This document shows positions 12,001 through 24,000 of a stretch of 64,000 nt of DNA, piece after piece. The first letter of the stretch is position 1; every line of letters starts with the position of its first letter. Both the position numbers and the translations under genes were made by a program. The notes under the pieces were generated by a model. It made no database searches, was not told where the DNA came from, and worked only from the letters and a program-made list of their open reading frames with translations. The stretch comes from Bolinopsis microptera (Eukaryota > Ctenophora > Tentaculata > Lobata > Bolinopsidae): the NCBI RefSeq assembly GCF_026151205.1, contig NC_087084.1, positions 4,209,538 to 4,273,537 on the forward strand. The letters run 5' to 3'.

Positions 12001-15000
12001 AGTATCCTTTACAGGTCCATTCAGTAACGCGAGGTTAACAGAACTGATGCACATTGCACCTCTAATGAACTTGTACACCTTGGAAGGTGGTACCGTCAAG
12101 TATGAGACTTTGGTAGAAGACAAAGGTAAGTGTTCTGTACTTTTACATTACGATTAAATATTATTATGAGTTGCATGATATTGATAGTTAAAACGATAAT
12201 TAAAGTAACTAAACATAGATTCAATGAGTTGAAAACGCAAACTGTCATTATCATACCATAATTTTTTATTAAACTCTATAAAGAACGGCTTTAGATTATA
12301 TCGCTAATGTAAACTTATTTTACGCTGCAATTATTCGCGAATTTTAAAAGTTTTCAAAACAGTATTTCTACCAAATATCACAACACAGAAAATAATGCAA
12401 AATTAAATATTAGCGTTTTGATAAATCGACTCTCCGAGCTAGTTTGTTGATAAGCAGATATCGCATCTTCATTTCTTGTACAACAGATATAGATTCATCA
12501 TCAATTAGAGACGTTTTCCAAGAAAAGATTTCATCTTCTTTAACACTGGCATGGCCTGGGAAATTTACTATTTAAAAAATTTTAAAAATGTATCCTCAAA
12601 TAACTACAGTTTATGTTCGAGTTGCATTATCATAATTTAATTTTATATTAATTGGCTGCTGCTGCATCAATGAAATTAAACAATTTAAAAGATTAAAAAT
12701 TGGTAAACACAAAAAAACAAAATTAAAAAATTCCCTCACTGTGTCAGCTTCACGGTCTTGATGTATCTCCAACAAACAATCGTAATGCAAATGTACTTTC
12801 AATTTCGGCTTTTTTTCTTCTTTTCCTGAAAATATACTCGATAGCTCACAATTATTTTACTATACTAATTAAGTAATTTATATAGTGAAACATATAGTAT
12901 TTCAAGTATTATATAAAGGGCCGGATCCAAAATATAACAAGAATTGCGCCCGTTGTTTCGTTTTGGCGGACGCTAGATTTCCGTTCACTATAACTATAAA
13001 TATAAGCTCCAATCAGCTCACTTCATAATAATAATATTGATACACATCAGTACACTATACTACGCATGCCACGTACAAATTGGGCTTGGCCCGCTTATAA
13101 CCTAATACTATACATTACATGCACCCTTATATACATTGAAACACAGTCGCGCCGCGCATTCATTGACCACAGGCTATCTATACATCACATCTCCGCAAGC
13201 AATCCTCGCGCGCTGCACTGCGCGCTGGTTGTCATGGTAACGGACGGAAGGACAGATGACAACATATTCAGACCCGCCTACCGCTATCTCCAAAATCCAC
13301 GTTTTTCTGCAAAAACGTCCATTCGTAACCTTTCACTATTGCCTTTTTACAAAAGGGTGAACGAAAAAATGTCGAGATTACTGGTGACCAGAAAAATTCT
13401 ATACAGGGTGTTTCATAAACAATGTCCTGATTTTAAAAAGAAATATATTTTATAATAGGAGTGCAAAAAGCCAATACTGAATATTACACACTCAAACGTC
13501 TGTCCTTTTCCTTGACGACACGGTAAGCAGTGTAGATTGGGACCATTATCAAACTGAAGGGAAAAACCCAGGGTATTCCCCCCTTATACTCCTGGAAGGA
13601 ACGATGAATTATTATTAACGTTATATTTTATTATTTATTGTATAAAAATGTTGTCCAAAAATAATCAAATATTGCAAGAGATTTATAGTATGTAAAGTAG
13701 CGTATCATAATGATAATATCATATAATATATATATATATATATAATGAAAGATAAATTATCATCAGAAACTGTAATAAGTAATTAACTAACCGAAAAAAG
13801 TTGACATCTAGAATACTTCCACTCTGTGTCCTCGTTACTTTGTATGTTCACATACCTGTGAAAATAGCAAAAAATAGTGAAAAATAGTGAAATATAGTGA
13901 ATAATTGTGAAAATTGTGAAATTCATTACTTTTCTCTTGATCAGCATTAAACTTTAAGTTGTCAAAAGTACATAACAGTAATTTTCATATACCAGGCCTC
14001 TCGGGGGAAATTTAAAGTGCAATTTTTTTCCTATCCCGTGCAAATTATAGAAAAAAAGTACAGGTGTGCAAACCATAAAAGGCATATTATATCATGTCAC
14101 AAACAATTCTTACGGACAATTTACGCACTAAACATGGTACTAACGTGTTATTCAGCATCGCAATTAGAGTGTTCAGAATGATGATAGCTCCGATAACTGA
14201 GTACGCTAACGTTAACACCAGGACAATCCAATATGTCACTATATGGTCCTTTGATAACTCCTTGTGGTGGTGGGCAGATTTCTAATTAGCTAATTAGTAA
14301 ATTAGAGTGATCGGAATGATGATAACATCAATTTCATATGACATTCATGTCAAAAACAATAGAATTAATTAATGACATAAAATTGATAATATAAAGAAAT
14401 GTAATCTTGATGACAACGATGATGACATGAAAAGAAAATATGTTCAGTGAACAATTATCTGATCATTGGCGCTATCTTTTACTTCAAGTTCTGTTTCAAA
14501 ATATTTAATTTATAGAAATTTATTTATTTGTTAAATTTATTTAATTTATGGAAATAATTATAAATCAACCGTACATCATAGCTGAAGATGTCAAAAAGAG
14601 TCCAGATCATGCTGACAAGAACTTTTTCAAATGTGCTGAACTGCTCATAGTATGGTGTGCCCGTAACCTTTCTGTGACAATTAGCAATGCAGAGTATTGC
14701 ACAAACAAATCCTGTGGTTAATTAGGAGTTAATTTAATTAATTGGACATTATTATATTACCTGTACTGAGTACATATGATTTATTGTGTCAACTAAGAAA
14801 TATTGTCATAAGTTAGCATGAACAAAATTAGAATATATATAGAAAACTAGAAAATAGAATATATTATGTAATAAACAATAGTATTACCTAGCAATATAAT
14901 CACAAGAAGGACGAGTAATTTAGCAACATCACTCAGCATCTTTTTAACAGCAAGCTGTAGAGGCCCAATCACGCTCATCACGTCCAGGAAGTTCATCACA

Positions 15001-18000
15001 CGAAAAAACACAAACATTTGGGTTATACCTGCAAAGATATGTTATTTAGTTAAAAATAAAATAACAATGAGATAACATCAAGATAACATCGAGATACATT
15101 TAAAATTTTAAGGCTTATTGACACATCAAAATTTCTCAATTTCGTTGGCTACCAATATTTACACTATGTCTGCAATGACCCCTAGTAAATATCTTTGTTC
15201 TCAGTACTTACTATATAAGTAGATTGATGTCAAGGTATTGGTTTTAAAACCTTCCACCAATTTCTCGGGTTCAATCAGCTGCACCTCATCTTCGATCTTT
15301 GATATGTCTACTGCAGCCACAGTACAATTCCAAAATCTTATAGCGAAAGCTACAATCATCAAGACGCAAATCAGTACATCAACATTGTTCCAGAAGTTGG
15401 AGAAGTATTTTTTGGCACTCCTCATGCAGATCATTTGATACACTTCCATTTGGATTCGTGCTAGCACACATAGCCAAAGAATTATTTCCGGAATGTTTAT
15501 CCTGGAATTGCTTTGAAGAAAATCTTCTGCATAATCATTATTGATTTCGCCCCCTTCTTGATCCTCCAAAACAAATTTGTCAGGAACTGTTAAAGCAACG
15601 TAGAGAAGAAGACCCAGAAGGATGGCATAGTTAAGAAGGTCAGCAAGAAAAGAGTAGAATGGTGTGGTAATACTCAGGGAAAGATAATCTAAACGACTAT
15701 ATTTAAAATTCCATTCTCTCAAAACCAAGTAGTCTTTGATTAGCAATAACAAATATATTGGTCCCACAAAGAAGGACGTGAACGGTTTAAAAACAAAAAG
15801 AGCTTTTCCTCTGTAGCTCTTAAAATCTTTATTACCATAAAACTCTTCAAGAACTATTTCTTGGCAAAATGGATGCGACAGAAACTTTTTTTCTTTAGTC
15901 TCCAGAGCGTTTTCAATGTAGTTGGAACCACAAAGCAAACGCCTTGCTTCCCAAAGCGTACGACAAGCATCCAAGTAAGCAAAGGTGAAATCTCTGGCTG
16001 ACTTAACGAGGATTTTGCAGTCAGTGGTGTATTCCTTTTTAACTGAAGCAACCTTGAGAAGCGCACCAATAATTTGATGGGCAGTTTTTATTGGGTCCTT
16101 GGTAAGCATCAAAAATTCATGTTGGAAAAAGGCTGTAAGGGACAACATTGCGGTGCGAGATTCTTTGTCGGGATTTTCCAGAGTAGCACACAGAGTATCC
16201 ACTGCCTGCTTGATGTCTGCTCCATGGAGTAGTAGTTGCCGGAGGATATTCTTATTATCAGTATTAGTAGCAGTAGAGTTTACCTTTAAACTCACGGATC
16301 GGGCTACATAGACTAAAGGACAATCCTTGTTATCATCCACTTGGTTCGGATTGGCCCCATATTTCAGGAGCATCATTGTCATATTGTTTCTGGAGGACCC
16401 CATTTTACATGACAGAAGGAGAGGGCAATTACCGAAATGATCACGAGCGTTTACCAGATTTATTTCCGAGTGATATTTCTTTTTGCATCCAAATTTTGGT
16501 ACGATTTCTACTGGATGGCAGTTTTTTTCAAGAAAAGATTCCATCTCAATATCACTCCCCATTTGGATGATGAGAAATAACCTTTGCAGCCTTTCAAATC
16601 TTTGATCTGGGGTTAGGTTTTTAGCTCTCTCCTCTCGTGCTTTTCTTTCTTTTTTTAACCTGGCATTTGTAACAACTCTGTTGTTCTTATTAATCGGTCT
16701 CCCCAACTTTCCTCGCTTTGTTTCACTCTGAAGCGAACTGGAAGTGACGAAAGACCGATCTCTACTTTGCTTTGAATTCAATTTGATTCCAATGGGAGTT
16801 ATAGGTTTTACCTTCTCTTTGAAAGGCTGGCGTCTTTTCTCTTTAGTTCGGCGAATGAGGGGTGTACGAGATGATTCATATTCCTCACGAGAAAGTGATC
16901 TGCGGTTGACAGCGTTGTCTTCGTTACCAGTCTGATCACTGCTTACAGTTGTATCAGACTTCCAATCCTCACTTACACAAACCTCTAGGTCCTCACTCTC
17001 ACTGGAATGTTCTGCAGCTAAACGTTTACTCCTGAGACTAGTCAGTAAATCACCAATTCCCTCGCGGATATCTTGAAACTGGGGCTTGTTTTCTCGCCAG
17101 TTTTGCAAATCTTTCAGCACCAATTGTTGATTTTCAGATGCCTGCTTTAAATTAAAAAAGTCATGAACCTTTTTATTTTTGTGACCAGTTTTTGATAAGA
17201 ATCTTGGCTTCTTTCTTTGATGAAACTGATCTTTGCCATGATCGTCTTGACTAAGATCAAAATTTGAAATGGTGGTATCCTGGTTATTGTCAGGACCATC
17301 GTCAAGGAAGTATACTATGGGTAAGCCCAAAGGAATAGGAATGTTATCAGGTTGGATTGAACTACAACCGTATTTATCCTCCCCTCCATCAGAATTTATG
17401 CTGTTCCAACCCGAACGCTTAAAGCTTGGGCTAAAATCTAAACTCATCTTTCAGTCTTTTAAGCGACGAGAAACCATTTGAACATGATGAGTCTTAGCTG
17501 AAAGATGATTCTTTACAGCTATTTTTCTAGCTGGTAAAGAGTTTTAAGATTAGGGGAGATCACGGTCAAATGGGAAATTTGGTCAAATGGGATTTTGCGA
17601 TTTCAGGAAAACAGGGATACGGTACCCTGATAGAATTATGTAACTGGTATCCCAAAGATATGAGCTACATTCCATTCTTATTGCTTTGATATGCCAAGAT
17701 AATTCGATTTTGCTCATAAACACTCTACGTTGTTTCCTGGGAAAAGAAACTATAATTTCCGTTATACTTTCGCTGATTCTGGAGTGTTGTACTTTACTTC
17801 TGTGTCTGTCCATTTCCAACCCTATTATTTAGTTACTCTAGACACTTTTAAGAGTGTAATGATAGTTGTTTGATATCGATATGCATGTTAAAAATTAGTT
17901 TCTAGTGCTTTTCCAACGCAGCCTATTTCGGTCATATGGTACGATTTTATTTAGCTATTCGGGATATCCCATTTACTTACTTTGTTACTTTGTAGGGTTT

Positions 18001-21000
18001 CATAGAATCCTCTATCGGGCCATCGAAAAAGTCGACCCCCCGGACAGTGTAGAAACTGTTTTATCACCACTCCAATCAAGCAAGGAGTTTCCATTCCGAC
18101 GGCTGTATCCTGGAGCTGGAGGCTCGTCCGGAAATGACTTCACAAAGTTCGTTAAAGCCGCTTTGAATTACATAGGATCCTCGATGGTGTGCATATGTGT
18201 TGGGATTACATTCCATAATCGAGGTCCAGTGACTGCAAATGAGTTGTCATGTAGTGCTTGATTACGTTGACTGCTGGACTTAGCTATACTGGGCACAACT
18301 GCTTTTTGACCATGTCTGAGAGTCACCGAGAACTGGATACCAATATCATTAGGGCACTTGCAATGCAGAACTTTCCACATGTTGATGATTAAATACCGTT
18401 CTCTTCTTCTTTGCAATGACATCAGATCTAGGGCCTTTAATCTCTGCCAGTAGTTGAGGTGCTGGGTGCCATCTATTTTCAATGTAAACGTACGCTGAAT
18501 CCCTTCTAGCTGTTGGATGTCCTTGTTCTTAGAGCAATTCCACAGAGGACAGCAATACTCCAGATGGCTTCTAACGAGAGACTTGTACAGAGTCATCATG
18601 GTGGCTTTGTCTCTCGTTTTGAACGCACTTAGCACCCAAGAAGCAACTTTTCCTGCGCGTTCAGCTATCCTGTTGACGTGTGGGGTCCAGGACAAATCAG
18701 CGGAAACTGTCACTCCTAGATCTTTCACCGTTTGAGTGGGGTACAGCATGTTTCCGTTAGACACTTCATATGTTTGAGCTTGGATGGCGAATGGATGATC
18801 AAACAAGGAATTCTTTGGACAATGCTTGTGAACAAGAAGCTCGAACTTATCCTCATGAAGGGCCATGTTGTTGCACTTAGCCCAATTAACAACAGAGTTG
18901 AGATCATCCTGCAGGACATCTTTGTCGGCCAAACTGTAGATATGCTTAAGAATCCTAGTGTCATCAGCAAAGAATCTGATGACAGACCCTTTAACACATA
19001 GCTTCATATCATTTATGAACAGAATGAATAACAGTGGCCCAAGAACGGTGCCTTGTGGAACTCCACTGAGGATTGCGGCAGCAAACGATGATACACCATT
19101 TAACACAACACATTGCTTCCTTTCAGTCAGGAAGGATCGGATCCAGTTTACCACCTTCTCATGAAACCCCAATCTCTTCATTTTCAGAAGCAGTAACCGA
19201 TGATCGACCTTATCAAAGGCTTTGGCAAAATCCAGATATATAGCGTCAGTGTCTGCATTTCTAGTAAGACCTTGAACTATATCGTCTACGTGACTTAACA
19301 GCTGGGTAAGGCAGCTTCTTCCTGAGCGGAACCCGTGCTGGTTGTTGCAGAGTAACTGATTTTTCTCAATAAAGTCAACCATAACACCACGGAGGATACG
19401 TTCATACACTTTGATGATGTGCGAAGTGAGAGCAACTGGTCTGTAGTTGACTGCCTTGGCCCTGTCACCCTTTTTAAATAGTGGTGTAATGTAGGTGTCT
19501 TTGTAGAACGATGGCACTGTACCGTTTTCAAATGATTCCTCCCAAATAATACGTATAGGAGAACACAACTCCTTAGCACAGTTTTTCAAGAGAGTTGTAG
19601 GTATTCCGTCCGGTCCACAAGCAGAATCTGTAGAGATACTTTTTATAGCTGAAATGATATCTTCGTCACTAATTCTAAAGTCCTCTAGTTCTTGTGGGTG
19701 CTGGATAGAGGGAGGGGAGAAAACCGGATCCTTAACATCAGGAGAGGTCGGATCGCTAAACACAGAGCTGAACTGTTCCTGCAGCAGATCGGCCATTTTC
19801 TTGGGGTCTGTGGTTATCTCCTGGTTGCTATCAAAGAGCATGTTAATACTGGATTTGATCTTCGACAGAGACTTAGCATAACTGAAAAAGAACTTGGGAT
19901 TTGTTTTGATCTTTTCTACTGCCCTGGATTCCTTTTCATCAAGTCTCTTGGTATGGGCACATCGAATATCATACTGTAGGAGTGCAACCTTGTTCCTAAC
20001 ATTTCTGATGTGATCGTCAGGTGCACCATTGTTGACTAAGGCATTCAGCCTTCCCTGGAGTCGGTTCCTTTTACGCCGCAAAGCATTGGTATGTTTTGGG
20101 CGCCCAGAAGGTTTAGCCTTGCGGGGAACATGAGACGAGCATATCTGAAAGAGGGTCTCAGTAAACAAGGCTGGGAAGTCTTCAAAAGAGCATGAAGAAC
20201 GAAGTTGAGACCAGTTAGTGTCTTCTATCTCGTCTCTGAGCGAGCTGAAGTCTGCTTGGAGAAAATCAAGGCATCTGTACGAGTTTTCATCAAACTTCGG
20301 CACTGCTGATTTCTCCTGTTCAAGTGGATTATATGCTAGCATAACATCTACCACGTGATGGTCTGACATTGTTGTGGTTTTGCATTCAACATTTGTAACA
20401 ACTCGGTTGTTGTTAGTAATAAACAGGTCCAAAACATTGTTTCCTCTCGTTGGACACATTACGTACTGACTCAGCAGATGATCAGACATGAAAGTTAAGA
20501 AATGCTGTGCTGACTGCTGAATTTCTTGCGTGCCTCCAGATTGAACACAATTTGTCTGCCAGTCAATTGAGGGTAAGTTAAAGTCTCCAGTCATCATGAT
20601 ATCGTAGCTGTCGTCATTAATACTACTGATACATACGGAGAAAAAACTGAGGAGTGCTTTAAAGCTTGACAAGGATGCATTAGGCGGACGATAAGCCACA
20701 GCAACACATGTCTTTATAGTGCTGAAACTACAGAAAAGTCCTTCACACGTGCCGTCATCAAACGTGTTACACTCACTGACCGGTAAGTTGATATGAGAGT
20801 AGAGTAGAACACCCCCTCCCACCCTTGCATCACGGTCGCTGCGAGATACCGAATAGCCTGGTATTTGCAGTTGTGCGTCTGACATATAGGACTTGAGCCA
20901 CGTTTCCGTAAGTGCTATAAACGGTAACGAGTGGTTTCTGAATTTCTCATCCTGAATAAGAGCTGAGATTTCTGGCACTTTCCATCTACTCGTACTAGGA

Positions 21001-24000
21001 TTCATGGACTGGACATTTAAGACGAGGCATGAGGAATAAGGGGCACGTGTGTCCTCTGAGGCGGTAGGAACTGCGGGTACTGGTAGTGGTATAGTGGGAG
21101 CGCTGTTCCTGGCTGAAGAGGTGGAGGTGGTCTGGGGTAGTGGTAGGGCATTTGAGTTTGAGGGAGGCTGGACCGGTGGTCGACTATTTCTGATAGGAGT
21201 CCGATCCTGGTTTGCATCGTTTCCAACAGTCTCCGTAACTCTAAAAAATCCTGATTCGCCGCTGTTACACCTTTTGATGGCATGGATTTCTTATTCTCTG
21301 CTTTTCCCTTCTTGTGTCCAACAGCAGAGTTTGTCTGACGGCGGGTACCCTTCAAATGAATAAAAGTGCAGTCAGACTTCGTGCAAAGTTTATTCTTAAC
21401 TGAAAACTTGCACAACACAGGGTGAAGAAACTTGCAGTCTGGACCTTTACTGCAACCAAACTTGTGCTGATTTCCGTATTGACAGAATCTGTTACAATAC
21501 TTCGGGTGTTCAAACTCACAAATCTGACCATTATGTTTCTTCTTCCCCTTGAGACCATGAGGACACTTTCCACGCTTGTACTTCTCACAAATTCTCTCCT
21601 GCGCAGCAGCAGATGATTTCTCGTGAAGCTCTGAATCGTCAATTGCTACACTAGATTGAGAAGTGGAGTGTTCTGTGATTTCCTCGGATGAGGACATTTG
21701 TGACGCAATCAAATCCTGCTTGGGTTGCTGAGATTCGGAATCTGATTTGTTCACAGTACTATCATCTGATTTGTTCACAGTACTATCATGCCGGCTCTTC
21801 GATTTTCGTGGTTTAATAGGAATGCTTGATTCCATGCATGATTTACACAACCAAACATAACTAGAAAGAACAGTAGCACTAGTCAAAACATCGTGGAAAC
21901 TCGTAACAGCAGAACAGTTGTGAGATCCCCGAAAACACATATGACAGTGAAAAACGGGTTTCTGATCGGCTTCAAACTCAACAGTGTACTTTTCGTTACA
22001 TTCCAAGCATTCTGATGGCAGGAACGCACGGAGCTCGAACTGAATTCTATTGGCAAGACTGTCCTTTGTATACAGTTTGTTCCCGTCTGAGTCGGCTAAA
22101 TCAATGTTCAAAAACTCTGCACACGGTTCCAACATATCAAGATTAAAAGCAGATATTAACTTGACATTTGCTGAACGCTTTGCAGAGTGGTCAAAAACTG
22201 AAATGACACGTTTCACAATTTCATTACTTCCTGCACGGAGAAGCAGGTTCCCAATAGCCAGTTCATTAGAGTTATCGCCTGACATTGTACACTTCTTGTA
22301 TACAGTTACACACGTTGTACACAAGGTTATCACAGAGTAATACCGTTTTATCAATAGAGATAAGAGAGCTGCGTAATGTACAACCAAAGCAATTTAACAA
22401 ATTTAGCCAAAATTTTGCTATCCCATTTAACCAAACTGCGTTATTTGATCTGTATATGAGCTCTTCCTTGCAGGAATATGGCCCCAAAAACAGATAAAAC
22501 TAAAAAGAAGCGTAATATATAAACATGGGGTTGGGACCTCAGTACAAGAGAAAAACTAACAGACAGTCGTGGTCGGAAGCTGACATGAGCCGGGCACTAA
22601 GAGCGATTGAGGAGAAAGAGTGTGGCTATCTAAAAGCTGCAGCACTATTTAACGTTCCAAAAACTACCTTAGAAAGACGATTCAAAGGAAAAAACAAGGT
22701 TTTTTTAGTTCTTTGCCAAACTGATAAAGGCCACTCAAGCAAACGACAGGCGAGCATCATCAGCTTGCATCATCACCAACTTTGTACTTTTCAGCCAGTG
22801 TATTAGATGATATTTTGTACTATTTTGTCAAATGGGACGTTTTTCTTTTGCCATATGGGATATCCCAAATAACCAAAATTGAAGTATCCCATTGGACCAA
22901 AAAAAAATTCTAGCCATAACTATCACTGTCAAATGGGACAGTGGTTTTACCATCAAATTAACCACATTTTTCAGTAATGCACTGGTCTATATGAAAGACT
23001 AACTTATAGAGCCATCATTTAACACCACAAAAGCCAACCTGGTAACTAGTATGATTTTAAACAAATTGAAATATAAAAGTATCCCATATTACCGTGATCT
23101 CCCCTAAATACTTTTAACTTTAGTTGATCAAGATAAAAAATCATATATATCGTATTCACCTCAATAAGGTTGAAAGTTTCGCATATACGTGTATCTCTTC
23201 CAAAAGGGCCCTGGAGGTTTGTGGAAACTAATTCCGAATCACCCCATAGCTTAGTATAAAAATGCTTTCTTGAAGAGTTCTGAGCAAAAACGTTTTTCGT
23301 CCCGTGACAAACGCATATTTGGCTGTTTAGTGTTTAGGGTTATGGATAGGGCTACGGTTAGTGTTAGGGTTACGGTTGTACCTTAATCCTAACCGTAAAA
23401 ACTGGAATCATCGCACGTGAACCTACACGGATAGATTCGATTTTAATCGCCACCTTGGAAACTGGATTTGCGTAAGCGTGATTCATGTTTTAGACGATAA
23501 TTACAATCATGATGAAACAGTTGATGTAAAGTTTACTATAAGAAACTGTTTCATAAAAGACAAAATTTAGATCAACCCAAAATTATATAGTTTACGATAT
23601 TTACAAGTGCTATATTAATATAAGCTTTAGTTTTTACTCTATACCACTAGTAAAGTTATCGAAGAAAAGTAAAGTTATCGAAGAAAAGTACAAAGGAATA
23701 AGGATCTTGAAATGAGCACATGGGATATTTTATCACTGATCAAATTTAATTACACAGCTAGACGCTGTGTTCTAACTGCGGTCGCAAAAGACCCACTCGT
23801 CCGGGTCGCAAACGACCCATCAAGTTTGTCCACGTCATTAATAGATTAATTATCAGTACCAATATCACGTGGTTCCCCATCAATAAAGTCAGCGTAACAG
23901 TTGGGGTAAATTCACTGAGCACTTCACGCACTTGTAGGTCTTAATCCCACACAAACCACGGTGGCTAACCATTAGTATAATAGGTCCCATGAGATCCTAT

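Larger units (their letters stand above)
17998..22400 (-). mobile_element. CR1/L2-like non-LTR retrotransposon
   Basis: Nearly full-length two-ORF LINE inserted in the pogo-like element. The 3' end holds ATTCTATG (minus strand, 18001-18008), the octamer typical of CR1 3' termini, here as a single copy. Its 5' edge is placed only roughly, just beyond ORF1. Confidence 0.8.
17553..23104. mobile_element. pogo-like TIR transposon with nested LINE
   Basis: Ends are inverted repeats: GGGGAGATCACGGT at the left, and the right end is its complement. Each end is followed by short TCAAATGGGA-type subterminal repeats. It is flanked by TA (17551-17552 and 23105-23106). The sister duplication has the unoccupied sequence with a single TA at 36696, which fixes both ends. 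A pogo-type HTH remnant lies at 22525-22700. About 4.4 kb of the length is an inserted CR1-like LINE. Confidence 0.9.

Noticed and set aside
13066-13455. 129-codon plus-strand frame
   Set aside because: It lies across interspersed repeat copy A and a TRPC-a intron; no homology, and the sister locus lacks most of it.
17905-18261. 118-codon plus-strand frame over the LINE 3' end
   Set aside because: Shadow of the minus-strand LINE and adjoining transposon sequence.
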